Source: Pseudomonas sp. Irchel s3b2
GTDB taxonomy: Bacteria; Pseudomonadota; Gammaproteobacteria; Pseudomonadales; Pseudomonadaceae
Reading direction: 5' to 3'
DNA: 64,000 nucleotides
Assembly: GCF_900187445.1 (NCBI RefSeq)
Contig: NZ_FYEB01000001.1
Location: 1,240,001 to 1,304,000, forward strand
Shown: positions 30,754 to 38,412 of the stretch, piece after piece
Position numbering within the stretch: position 1 is the stretch's first letter
How the letters are laid out: each line of letters starts with the position of its first letter
Made by a program: the position numbers and the translations under genes
The notes under the pieces: generated by a model
What the model was told of the DNA's origin: nothing
The model's input: only the letters and a program-made list of their open reading frames with translations
Database searches by the model: none

Positions 30754-31017
30754 TCAAATCCCCATGTTGCCCAAGGCTTGCACGATGTTGCGCAAGGTGC
30801 CGGCAAGCGTGGGATGTTCGAGTTCGAAGCGCTCGACGGCCAGGTTCACATTGTCGGCGAGGTTGGTGTCCTGGGTTTTGGTTTCCAGTTCAAGTTCAAG
30901 TTCGATCTGTTCCATTAGCGCGTGCAGGTCGGCGCGCTCGGCTTCTGAAAGCGGTGGATTCTGTTCCAATTGCTCGCGCAGTTTGTTGAGCTGTTCTTGC
31001 AGTTCGCGGGCAGGCAT
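30754..31017 (-). CDS. DUF4404 family protein
   Basis: An 87-residue, mainly helical acidic protein. The first half is a coiled-coil-like stretch (ELQEQLNKLREQLEQNPPLS) and the end reads FELEHPTLAGTLRNIVQALG, the usual closing segment of DUF4404. The family has no known function. It is cytoplasmic by composition. I take the ATG at MPARELQEQL; an in-frame GTG 33 bases earlier would add a basic stretch with no family match. It is separated from queF by a shared terminator. Confidence 0.82.
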   Translation of the reverse strand: MPARELQEQLNKLREQLEQNPPLSEAERADLHALMEQIELELELETKTQDTNLADNVNLAVERFELEHPTLAGTLRNIVQALGNMGI

Positions 31018-31126
31018 GGCGTTCTTCCTTTTATCGATAGGCACTGGCATAGACCGCAGCGGCGCGCCAAAGGTCTATGGCTGACCTTTAGATTAATCCA
31101 CTCCCGGGCAAACTGCATGATCTCGA

Positions 31127-31747
31127 TCAGGGCTTTTCGCCCTTGAGCCGGCGCAGGCTGATATCGGCGAGGCAGGTGTCGAGTTCGCCCAGATGATCGA
31201 TCACCGAATGCACGCCCAGGCCGAACAACTGCATTGTCGCCTTGCCGCGCAGGTGTTCCCGTTCCTTTTGACTCAAGGCCTGCCATTCGCTTGGCGCCAG
31301 ACCGCACAGCGAGCCGCAGGACGCCAGGCCAATGGTCCACAGTCCGGCATTCAGGCCTGATTGCAGAAGGCGCGGTTCGCCGCTGACCAGCACGCAGCCG
31401 TCCAGACGATCGACATTCAACGCCATCAAGGCTTGCCAGCAGGCATTCGGGGCTGGCCATGGATTGATTGTTGCGGGGTGTTGCGAAGGTTTGATCCAGT
31501 TCGGGAGTGCCGTGGCCAGCGAGTGGCTGAGGGAAGGGGGCAGTTCATCAAGCCAGGCGCAAGGAATCTGTTGGTGCTGCAAACTGGACAGGCTATCCAA
31601 GGCGCCGGGCGTGACTTCGGCATGTTCGGCAGTCAATGTGCCGGATTGGCGAGTGCGTGCGCCGAAATCCACCAGACATCCACTGAGGCCGAACAGTACA
31701 GCGGTCAGGCTGGGTGCGATGAGAGGCGGGGTTTCGGCGCGTGGCAT
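31127..31747 (-). CDS. HAD-like hydrolase of phosphonatase type, nucleophile missing
   Basis: A 206-residue protein resembling phosphonoacetaldehyde-hydrolase-like HAD proteins. Recognisable parts are AVLFGLSGCLVDFGARTRQSG at the N-terminus, the Ser/Thr motif region CVLVSGEPRLLQSGLNAGLWTIGLA, and the closing segment TMQLFGLGVHSVIDHLGELDTCL typical of phosphonatase relatives. The first HAD motif should read DxDGT; here it is FGLSGC, so the nucleophilic Asp is Gly and the second Asp position is Ser. Hydrolase activity is therefore doubtful. Position matches PA2803 of P. aeruginosa from memory. Confidence 0.75.
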   Translation of the reverse strand: MPRAETPPLIAPSLTAVLFGLSGCLVDFGARTRQSGTLTAEHAEVTPGALDSLSSLQHQQIPCAWLDELPPSLSHSLATALPNWIKPSQHPATINPWPAPNACWQALMALNVDRLDGCVLVSGEPRLLQSGLNAGLWTIGLASCGSLCGLAPSEWQALSQKEREHLRGKATMQLFGLGVHSVIDHLGELDTCLADISLRRLKGEKP

Positions 31748-31947
31748 ATCAACATCCTTGAAATAGTCGCAAGACTATTCGTGGACGGTGACAGTTGAGT
31801 GACACTGATGTGAAGCGCTCACAGTCAGGAGGAGTCAGCCGCAGGCCATCGCGCACGATGCTGCCTAAACCGGGTTTTCCGTCATATACTAGCGGCTTTT
31901 GCGACTGGGCCGAGCGCCCGCGTCAGTACAATCCAAGGAGTTTCTCT

Positions 31948-32637
31948 ATGCGCTGGAGCAATCGACTCGCTCAGCTTTGTATGTGTGCCAGTGTATTGCT
32001 GGTTCCGTTTGCGGCTCAGGCTGCCACGGAAGAAGATCCTTGGGAAAGCATTAACCGCCCGATCTACAAACTCAACGATTTTATCGACACCTACGGGCTG
32101 AAGCCGTTGGCTCAGGGCTATCAGTTCGTCACGCCGCAGTTTCTGGAAGATGGCATCCACAACATGTTCCGCAACGTCGGCGATGTGACCAACCTCGCCA
32201 ATGACGTGTTGCAGGTCAAGCCCGCCGCGGCTGGCGTCGACACCGCGCGTTTGATCTTCAACACCACCTTCGGCCTGCTGGGCTTTTTCGACGTGGGCAC
32301 TCAGATGGGCCTGCATCGCAACGACGAAGACTTCGGCCAGACCCTCGGTTATTGGGGCGTGGGCAGCGGCCCATACCTGATGCTGCCGTTTCTGGGCCCA
32401 AGCACCCTGCGTGATGCGCCTTCCAAATATATCGACGGCTATACCGGCCCGTATCGCTACATCAACGATGTGCCGGTGCGTAATTCGATCTTCGGCCTGA
32501 ACATCCTCGACACCCGCGCCAACCTGCTGTCGGCCGAGAAACTGATCAGCGGCGACAAATACACCTTCATTCGCAATGCATACCTGCAAAACCGCGAATT
32601 CAAGGTCAAGGACGGCCAGGTCGAAGACGATTTTTAA
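31948..32637 (+). CDS. mlaA: MlaA (VacJ) lipid-asymmetry protein
   Basis: MlaA sits in the outer membrane with porins and removes phospholipids from the outer leaflet for the Mla retrograde pathway. The 229-residue protein has a signal peptide ending AAQAATEED; I see no convincing lipobox, unlike the E. coli lipoprotein. The family core is clear: DPWESINRPIYKLNDFID, then FRNVGDVTNLANDVLQ, FNTTFGLLGFFDVGTQMGL, DFGQTLGYWGVGSGPYLMLPFLGPS. AAGGAG lies eight bases before the ATG, which excludes longer in-frame starts upstream. It is followed by its own terminator. Confidence 0.93.
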   Translation: MRWSNRLAQLCMCASVLLVPFAAQAATEEDPWESINRPIYKLNDFIDTYGLKPLAQGYQFVTPQFLEDGIHNMFRNVGDVTNLANDVLQVKPAAAGVDTARLIFNTTFGLLGFFDVGTQMGLHRNDEDFGQTLGYWGVGSGPYLMLPFLGPSTLRDAPSKYIDGYTGPYRYINDVPVRNSIFGLNILDTRANLLSAEKLISGDKYTFIRNAYLQNREFKVKDGQVEDDF

Positions 32638-32652
32638 ATCTCGACCGGTAAA

Positions 32653-32688
32653 GCGAAGAAGGCGGCCAATTGGCCGCCTTCTTTCGTT
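32653..32688 (+). terminator. Terminator of mlaA
   Basis: GAAGGCGGCCAA/TTGGCCGCCTTC is a perfect 24-base palindrome followed by TTTCGTTTGGTTTG. Confidence 0.85.
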
Positions 32689-32689
32689 T

Positions 32690-33038
32690 GGTTTGCAGGT
32701 TGGATCGGTTTTTTTTCAATCACACCACCTCGGTATCGGCCTCAAGGCCTCTGTTTGGCTCATGGGCTCAATCCTTCCTTTGGGTTACGGTTTTGCCTGT
32801 TCTTATAACTCCCGGTGATTTGACAAGTAAAGTCGTCAAGCGACCATCGGCGTGAGCTTGAAACGCCTCGCGGATGGGAGTACCGTCTGCGCCTTAGAAG
32901 GGCACCTTTGGTGTACCTGTGAGTAGGGCAAACGCTCGAAAACGGTGCGGCAGAGAGGCTAGATAGCGAATCCAGTAGTATGTGCAGGGCCAATGCCCAG
33001 CCTGCTACGCCAACCTAATTCTGGCGCCGTTTGCCCAC
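32690..33038 (+). other. Long intergenic region before rssB, no gene supported
   Basis: About 350 bases without a convincing reading frame. A TATAAC at 32804-32809 could be a -10 and would give an rssB leader of over 200 bases. The segment CACCTTTGGTG near 32906-32916 can form a small hairpin. A small RNA or structured leader is possible but I recognise no family. Confidence 0.4.
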
Positions 33039-34220
33039 ATGCCAAAAACCAGTGCCACGCTGCTGATAATCGATGATGACGAAGTAGTGCGCGCGAGCCT
33101 CGCGGCCTACTTGGAAGACAGTGGTTTCAGTGTCCTGCAGGCCAGCAATGGCCAGCAGGGTCTTCAGGTATTCGAGCAAGACAAGCCCGACTTGGTCATC
33201 TGCGATCTGCGCATGCCGCAGATGGGCGGACTCGAACTCATTCGCCAGGTCACTGAGCTCTCGCCGCAAACCCCGGTAATCGTGGTGTCGGGCGCCGGCG
33301 TGATGAACGACGCGGTCGAGGCTCTGCGCCTGGGCGCGGCGGACTACCTGATCAAGCCTCTCGAAGATCTGGCTGTGCTCGAGCATTCCGTGCGCCGAGC
33401 CCTGGATCGCGCGCGCCTGCTGCTGGAAAATCAGCGCTACCGCGAGAAGCTGGAAAAGGCTAACCGGGAGCTCGAAGCCAGCCTGAACCTGCTCCAGGAA
33501 GACCAGAACGCCGGTCGCCAGGTGCAGATGAACATGCTTCCGGTCAGCCCCTGGAGAATCAACGAGTTCCAGTTTGCGCATCAGATCATCCCGTCGCTGT
33601 ACCTGTCGGGCGATTTCGTCGATTACTTTCGGGTCGACGAGCGTCGAGTAGCGTTCTACCTGGCGGACGTTTCCGGTCATGGCGCCTCTTCAGCCTTCGT
33701 CACCGTTCTGTTGAAGTTCATGACCACGCGCTTGCTGTTCGAATCCAAGCGCAACGGCACGTTGCCAGAATTCAAGCCTTCAGAGGTTCTTGGTCATATC
33801 AACCGGGGCCTGATCAGTTGTAAGCTGGGTAAACACGTCACAATGGTCGGTGGAGTCATCGACGAGGAGACCGGTTTGTTGACCTATAGCATCGGCGGTC
33901 ATCTGCCGTTGCCTGTGTTGTACACGCCAGACAGTGTTCGTTATCTGGAAGGGCGCGGTCTGCCGGTGGGCCTCTTCAATGAAGCCACCTATGAAGACCA
34001 CGTACTGGAATTGCCGTCAGTGTTCAGCCTGACGCTGATGTCTGATGGCATTTTGGACCTTTTGCCAGAACCCACACTCAAAGATAAAGAAGCTGCTTTG
34101 CCTCAACGGGTGAAGGCAGCGGGCGGCAGCCTGGATGGTCTGCGCCAGATTTTTGGATTGGCCACGCTAGGGGAGATGCCGGATGATATCGCCCTGTTGG
34201 TGTTGAGCAGGAATCTTTAA
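33039..34220 (+). CDS. rssB: RssB-type response regulator with PP2C phosphatase domain
   Basis: A 393-residue regulator. The N-terminal receiver has phospho-acceptor Asp56 (LVICDLRMPQMGG) and Lys in DYLIKPLEDL. A coiled-coil linker follows (ENQRYREKLEKANRELEASL). The C-terminal PP2C/SpoIIE domain has YFRVDERRVAFYLADVSGHG and LMSDGILDLLPEP, with the metal-binding Asp residues in place. In Pseudomonas this protein and the next gene, an anti-sigma-factor antagonist, steer RpoS turnover; dephosphorylation of the STAS partner is the expected reaction. The start at MPKTSATLLIIDDD fits the family; the ribosome site is weak. Its TAA overlaps the next ATG by one base. Confidence 0.92.
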   Translation: MPKTSATLLIIDDDEVVRASLAAYLEDSGFSVLQASNGQQGLQVFEQDKPDLVICDLRMPQMGGLELIRQVTELSPQTPVIVVSGAGVMNDAVEALRLGAADYLIKPLEDLAVLEHSVRRALDRARLLLENQRYREKLEKANRELEASLNLLQEDQNAGRQVQMNMLPVSPWRINEFQFAHQIIPSLYLSGDFVDYFRVDERRVAFYLADVSGHGASSAFVTVLLKFMTTRLLFESKRNGTLPEFKPSEVLGHINRGLISCKLGKHVTMVGGVIDEETGLLTYSIGGHLPLPVLYTPDSVRYLEGRGLPVGLFNEATYEDHVLELPSVFSLTLMSDGILDLLPEPTLKDKEAALPQRVKAAGGSLDGLRQIFGLATLGEMPDDIALLVLSRNL

Positions 34221-34702
34221 TGAGTACCGGTAGAATCCAGTTCGCCGAGCAGGACGGCACCTTCGTCCTGAAGTTCGTCGGTGAAGTTCGCCTGACCCTG
34301 TGTTCGGCGTTGGATGCGACTATTGAGCGGATCTTCACCGCGTTGAATTTCAACGCCATCGTGATCGACCTGACCGAAACCCGCAGCATCGACAGCACCA
34401 CCCTGGGCCTGCTGGCCAAACTGTCGATCCTGTCGCGGCAAAAGGTCGGCCTGCTGCCGACCGTCGTCACCACCCACGAAGACATCACCCGTCTGCTGCA
34501 GTCCATGGGCTTCGAGCAAGTGTTCAACATCGTTGACCGCCCGATCCCATGCCCTGAATGCCTGACCGACCTGCCAGATCAGGATCAGTCCGAAGAAGTG
34601 GTGCGCGTCAAAGTCCTCGAAGCGCACAAAATCCTTATGGGCCTGAACGACTCCAACCGTGAGGCGTTTCATGACCTGGTGAATGCGCTGGAGCGTCACT
34701 GA
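34220..34702 (+). CDS. rssC: STAS-domain anti-sigma-factor antagonist RssC
   Basis: A 160-residue protein with a STAS domain: FVLKFVGEVRLTLCSALDATIERI, then the phosphorylation loop VIDLTETRSIDSTTLGLLAKL, where one of the serines/threonines after SID is the usual site. A C-terminal extension contains a Cys pair, IPCPECLTDL. It begins on the last base of rssB (TAATG), so the two are made in step. The partner RssB carries a PP2C phosphatase domain likely to act on this protein. Confidence 0.92.
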   Translation: MSTGRIQFAEQDGTFVLKFVGEVRLTLCSALDATIERIFTALNFNAIVIDLTETRSIDSTTLGLLAKLSILSRQKVGLLPTVVTTHEDITRLLQSMGFEQVFNIVDRPIPCPECLTDLPDQDQSEEVVRVKVLEAHKILMGLNDSNREAFHDLVNALERH

Positions 34703-34736
34703 TCCTTTGAAGTGATGGGGGGCGCTCAGACCCCAT

Positions 34737-34809
34737 CGCGAGCAGGCTCGCTCCCACACCGATCTCAGCCATACCATAAACCCTGTAGGAGCAGGCTTGC
34801 CCGCGAAGG
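34737..34809. repeat. REP-type inverted pair
   Basis: CGCGAGCAGGCTCGCTCCCACA on the left and CTGTAGGAGCAGGCTTGCCCGCG on the right, 23 bases apart. Both are standard Pseudomonas REP halves. Confidence 0.85.
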
Positions 34810-34869
34810 CGCCATAACGATCGCCACATCCTTCAGCGCGAAGCCCATTCAATACCACCGTCGACGCAC

Positions 34870-34906
34870 AAAAAAAGGGCGAACCCATCAAGGTTCGCCC
34901 TTTTTG
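34870..34906. terminator. Bidirectional terminator between rssC and tal
   Basis: AAAAAAGGGCGAACC pairs with GGTTCGCCCTTTTT around CATCAA, serving the two convergent genes. Confidence 0.9.
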
Positions 34907-34923
34907 CATTGCGCTGAACTAGA

Positions 34924-35850
34924 TCACAGCTTGGCCTGCAATAACGCCTCAAGCTTCTCCTGATCCCGAGCAAACTGACGAATCCCCTCAGCCAGCTTCT
35001 CAGTCGCCATCGCATCCTCGTTGGACAACCAACGGAACTGCGCTTCATTCAAGCTCAGACGCGCTTCACCGGCATGCCCCGGCGCCAATTTGCGCTCCAG
35101 CTTGCCAGTATCCGCCGCCAGCTTCTCCAGCAGATCCGGGCTAACGGTCAGACGATCACAACCGGCCAACTGCTCGATCTGATTCAGATTACGGAAGCTC
35201 GCGCCCATCACCACAGTCTTGTAGTCGTTGGCCTTGTAGTAGTTGTAGATACGCGTCACCGACTGCACGCCCGGATCATCCGCGCCGGTGTAGTCGTTGC
35301 CGGTGGATTTCTTGTACCAGTCGTAGATGCGGCCCACGAATGGCGAAATCAGAAACACCCCGGCATCGGCGCAAGCGGCAGCCTGAGCGAAGGAGAACAG
35401 CAGCGTCAGGTTGCACTGAATGCCTTCTTTTTCCAGCTTCTCGGCGGCACGAATGCCTTCCCAGGTCGAAGCGATCTTGATCAGCACACGGTCACGGCCA
35501 ACGCCGGCCTTTTCGTACAGGTCGATCAGACGGTGCGCACGCTTCAATACGGCGTCAGTGTCGAACGACAGGCGCGCATCCACTTCAGTGGAAATACGAC
35601 CCGGTACAACCTTCAGAATTTCTTGCCCTACCGCAACGCCAAAACGGTCGCTGGCCAGGCCCACATCGCCTTTGCAGTCGTGAACGCAAGCGTTCAGCAA
35701 CTCGGCATAGGCAGGAATGGCTGCCGCTTTGAGTAGCAGGGAAGGGTTGGTGGTGGCGTCCACGGGTTTAACGCGAGCGATTGCTTCGAAGTCGCCGGTG
35801 TCGGCAACCACGGTGGTCATTTGTTTGAGTTGTTCCAGCTTGGAAGTCAT
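34924..35850 (-). CDS. tal: Transaldolase
   Basis: Transaldolase of the pentose phosphate pathway, 308 residues, transferring a dihydroxyacetone unit between sugar phosphates. The Schiff-base lysine lies in [12 protein letters not shown] (Lys125 by my count). [14 protein letters not shown] near the N-terminus and [20 protein letters not shown] are the other family signatures. I begin at [15 protein letters not shown], matching the E. coli enzyme; a longer in-frame start 57 bases upstream has no support. The 325 bases between it and dusA hold no gene. Confidence 0.95.
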   Translation of the reverse strand: MTSKLEQLKQMTTVVADTGDFEAIARVKPVDATTNPSLLLKAAAIPAYAELLNACVHDCKGDVGLASDRFGVAVGQEILKVVPGRISTEVDARLSFDTDAVLKRAHRLIDLYEKAGVGRDRVLIKIASTWEGIRAAEKLEKEGIQCNLTLLFSFAQAAACADAGVFLISPFVGRIYDWYKKSTGNDYTGADDPGVQSVTRIYNYYKANDYKTVVMGASFRNLNQIEQLAGCDRLTVSPDLLEKLAADTGKLERKLAPGHAGEARLSLNEAQFRWLSNEDAMATEKLAEGIRQFARDQEKLEALLQAKL

Positions 35851-36175
35851 GAGCGTGCTCTGTCCTATGGGTCCAATGACATTACCCGAGCGCTTGCAGC
35901 CACTCAAGGGCGTGTACGTGTATCGATGGCCCCTGCGGCAACATCCTGAAAACGGATGTTTGAAAGGCGGGGCGGGGTGTCGGTAAATACGATGCTGAAA
36001 TGGGGGGCAGGTTCAATGCAAGTGACGGTTAGCGTGCTGAGCAGGCCTGGGCCATGTCCTCAATGCATACCGGTTTAGCCGGTTGCGGATTAGACCTTTG
36101 AGCGCTCGGGCCGAACAAGTGGCGGCCACGATTTCAACGCTGCCATTTTTTAACGAAACAAGAGCGGTAGGGGAT
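35851..36175. other. Intergenic region between tal and dusA
   Basis: No gene is supported here. It must carry the tal promoter (minus strand) and the end of the dusA transcript. ACCGGTTTAGCCGGT at 36068-36082 can fold as a short hairpin. Confidence 0.5.
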
Positions 36176-37171
36176 TCAGCGCCCCTCCAACAACTCCGCC
36201 GCCTGATCCAGCAACGCAAAAGGCTCTTTAGCCTTGTGAATATCCACCGACAACAACTGCCGAAACTTGCGCGCCCCCGGAAAGCCGGTGCCCAGCCCCA
36301 ACACATGCCGAGTGATGTGATGCATCGCGCCACCCGCCAGCAAATGCTCGGCAATATAAGGCCGCAACTGCGCCAGTGCCTCGGCCCGGCTGATCACCGG
36401 CGCCTTGCTGCCGAACAGCTGCTGATCCACCTCAGCCATCACATAAGGATTGTGATACGCCTCACGGCCCAGCATCACGCCGTCAAACGTCTGCAGATGC
36501 TCGTGACAAGCCTCCAGTGTCTTGATCCCGCCGTTGAGAATAATCTCCAACTCCGGAAAATCCGCCTTCAACCGCGCCGCCACGTCATAGCGCAGGGGTG
36601 GAATGTCGCGGTTCTCCTTCGGCGACAACCCCTCCAGAATCGCAATCCGCGCATGCACGGTAAAACTCGTGCACCCGGCATCCCGAACCGTGCCGACGAA
36701 ATCACACAGCTGCTCGTAACTGTCCCGCCCATTGATCCCGATCCGATGCTTCACCGTCACCGGAATCGACACCGCATCACGCATCGCCTTCACACAATCA
36801 GCCACCAACTGCGGATGCCCCATCAGGCACGCGCCGATCATATTATTCTGCACCCGATCACTCGGGCAGCCGACATTCAGATTCACCTCGTCGTAGCCGT
36901 GCTCCTGGGCCATGCGTGCGCAGGCTGCCAGGTCCAAGGGAACGCTGCCGCCGAGTTGCAGGGCGAGCGGGTGTTCGGCTTCGTTGTGACGCAGGAAGCG
37001 CTCGTGATCGCCGTTGAGGAGCGCGCCGGTAGTGACCATTTCGGTGTAGAGGAGGGCGTGTTTGGAGAGTAGGCGTAGGAAGAAACGGCAGTGGCGGTCT
37101 GTCCAGTCCATCATGGGGGCGACGGAAAAGCGGCGGGAGAGCGGGGCGGGTGTGGCAGTGATTGGGGGCAT
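36176..37171 (-). CDS. dusA: tRNA-dihydrouridine(20/20a) synthase
   Basis: An FMN-dependent enzyme that reduces uridines in the D-loop of tRNA. The 331-residue protein starts its TIM barrel with FSVAPMMDWTDRHCRFF. The catalytic cysteine is Cys102 in NVGCPSDRVQNN, and the DusA-specific GACLMGHP follows. VKHRIGING carries the Lys-x-Arg substrate contact, and LNGGIKTLEACHEHL the FMN phosphate region. The product is placed at positions 20/20a because the sequence is of the DusA branch. The start codon region is GC-poor compared with the rest. Confidence 0.94.
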   Translation of the reverse strand: MPPITATPAPLSRRFSVAPMMDWTDRHCRFFLRLLSKHALLYTEMVTTGALLNGDHERFLRHNEAEHPLALQLGGSVPLDLAACARMAQEHGYDEVNLNVGCPSDRVQNNMIGACLMGHPQLVADCVKAMRDAVSIPVTVKHRIGINGRDSYEQLCDFVGTVRDAGCTSFTVHARIAILEGLSPKENRDIPPLRYDVAARLKADFPELEIILNGGIKTLEACHEHLQTFDGVMLGREAYHNPYVMAEVDQQLFGSKAPVISRAEALAQLRPYIAEHLLAGGAMHHITRHVLGLGTGFPGARKFRQLLSVDIHKAKEPFALLDQAAELLEGR

Positions 37172-37336
37172 TGGCGTTTCTGGAATGGGTGAGGCTGGGA
37201 GGTGGGGAGTTTATCAGGATTGGGCTTGCGGGGCTCAGGTGAGTCTTGCTGCGGTAGTTCAGGAGGAGTGAACACGGGAAATGGGAGGGATTCAGCGAGA
37301 TAGCGCGGGTAAATAGATCAGTCCCATTTTTTCCTT

Positions 37337-37756
37337 TCAACAGTCGTCTAAATCGGGGTAGCTGAGTTTGCCCAATATCCAGGGATCTATGATGTCACTG
37401 TGCATCGTCCGCAAGAACGACGACCATTCGCTGCGATTGTGGGCATCTGGTCCGATAATCGTCAGCAACAGATACTCATCCCTGAAATAGTCATAGGCGT
37501 AGATGAGCCAGAAGTCATTATCAGAATCATTCGCTTGCGCCGTGCGGTAATACTGACGGTTGATCTTGGCCCAGCGAACTTGCGTTTCTTGCGAGTTCGC
37601 CAGATGGATATGATGCATCTCGCTTAAGTCGAGCTTTTCGTCTCGACCGAAAATAGCAGGCAGTTCGCCGCATACCTTGTAGTTATAAAAGTGCGCAGCG
37701 AAGTTTTGCCAATTGTTTATTTCTTCAAAAAGCACAGAGATTTTGATTGCCGGCAT
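37337..37756 (-). CDS. YafO-family type II toxin (ribosome-dependent mRNA interferase)
   Basis: A 139-residue protein similar to E. coli YafO over its length: FAAHFYNYKVCGELPAIFGRD matches the YafO opening, then HHIHLANSQ matches its HIHLAN motif, followed by LIYAYDYFRDEYLLLTIIGPDAH. YafO cuts mRNA in the ribosome. The start codon is 6 bases after the stop of a small unrecognised gene, typical for a toxin behind its antitoxin, but that gene does not look like YafN. GC is about 48% in two 60-base lines I counted, well below the surrounding core genes, which points to acquisition. No terminator is seen after it. Confidence 0.85.
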   Translation of the reverse strand: MPAIKISVLFEEINNWQNFAAHFYNYKVCGELPAIFGRDEKLDLSEMHHIHLANSQETQVRWAKINRQYYRTAQANDSDNDFWLIYAYDYFRDEYLLLTIIGPDAHNRSEWSSFLRTMHSDIIDPWILGKLSYPDLDDC

Positions 37757-37762
37757 CCAAGC

Positions 37763-37909
37763 CTACTTTGTAACGGGCAGCTTGCCAGTAATCACAAAGG
37801 TATCGAACACTTTCTGCCCATCACGCGCGGCTTGCCGAACATCAAGGAATGTCAGCTCATGCGGAACGGCCTTTTTGTTGGGTTTGTCGACTTTTTTGGT
37901 GGTGGCCAT
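37763..37909 (-). CDS. Putative small antitoxin of the YafO-type toxin
   Basis: A 48-residue protein: a Lys-rich start (MATTKKVDKPNKKAV) followed by LTFLDVRQAARDGQKVFDTF and a short end. GGAGG stands five bases before this ATG. A longer start 27 bases earlier (MNTHPSEAPM) would fall almost on the predicted transcription start and has no site. It is the first gene of a two-gene unit with the toxin. I do not recognise the family: it lacks the Phd/YafN pattern expected for a YafO partner. The antitoxin role is inferred only from order, spacing and size. Confidence 0.6.
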   Translation of the reverse strand: MATTKKVDKPNKKAVPHELTFLDVRQAARDGQKVFDTFVITGKLPVTK

Positions 37910-37943
37910 CGGAGCCTCCGAGGGATGTGTATTCATACTGACC

Positions 37944-37972
37944 AGCTTATGTGATTAATCGAACTCAGACAA
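37944..37972 (-). promoter_or_regulatory. Predicted promoter of the toxin-antitoxin unit
   Basis: On the minus strand TTGTCT, 17 bases, TAAGCT; transcription would begin near 37937, about 28 bases before the chosen start codon. Confidence 0.5.
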
Positions 37973-38412
37973 ACAGCGGCCACTGAACTGCGACCTGCGC
38001 AGCCTTCCCCCCCAGGGCTTTGAAGTGCAAGGGCCACCCCGAAAGGCGTGACACGCCATATGGGCGTCGGCTGGACTATAAGCCTCGTGACAAAGGCACA
38101 GCAATGCGCAAGTGTACGGACAATTCCTGACGTCGTGTAGGACGTTGCTTTTTTGGAGGTTGGACTCGTTTGTAGCCATGGTGATGGTGCATTGCCAACA
38201 GTTCGATGGCCATAGCCCCAACAAGTTAAACCTCGGCGGAAGCACCATCGGCAACAGCTTTAATGAATACAGCTCGAACTTGCTGCACGATTAAGGGGGA
38301 CGCAACGGCTGAGGTGTTCCCGCCGTTGCGTGATCTGCCTGATACATCGCGCGTTCTGATTTTGCGACTGCTGTGCAATCGAACGCAGCTGCTACATGGT
38401 GTATGTAGCGAG
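37973..38412. other. Unassigned accessory stretch
   Basis: About 440 bases with several short open frames on both strands and no recognised protein. One minus-strand frame, ending at TAA 38231-38233, closes with AVFIKAVADGASAEV. A plus-strand frame of 60 codons ends at 38294 with NSFNEYSSNLLHD. Neither has a ribosome site and start that persuade me. It may be the remains of accessory genes. Confidence 0.4.

Noticed and set aside
32820..33000. Known small RNA (SRP RNA, 6S, tmRNA, RNase P, Rsm or Crc type)
   Set aside because: None of the conserved sequence marks of these RNAs is present.
37955..38254. 99-codon minus-strand frame upstream of the toxin pair
   Set aside because: It runs through the predicted TA promoter, is Cys-rich in an irregular way and has no start signal.
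38112..38294. 60-codon plus-strand frame ending NSFNEYSSNLLHD
   Set aside because: No ribosome site and no family known to me; kept only as part of the unassigned stretch.
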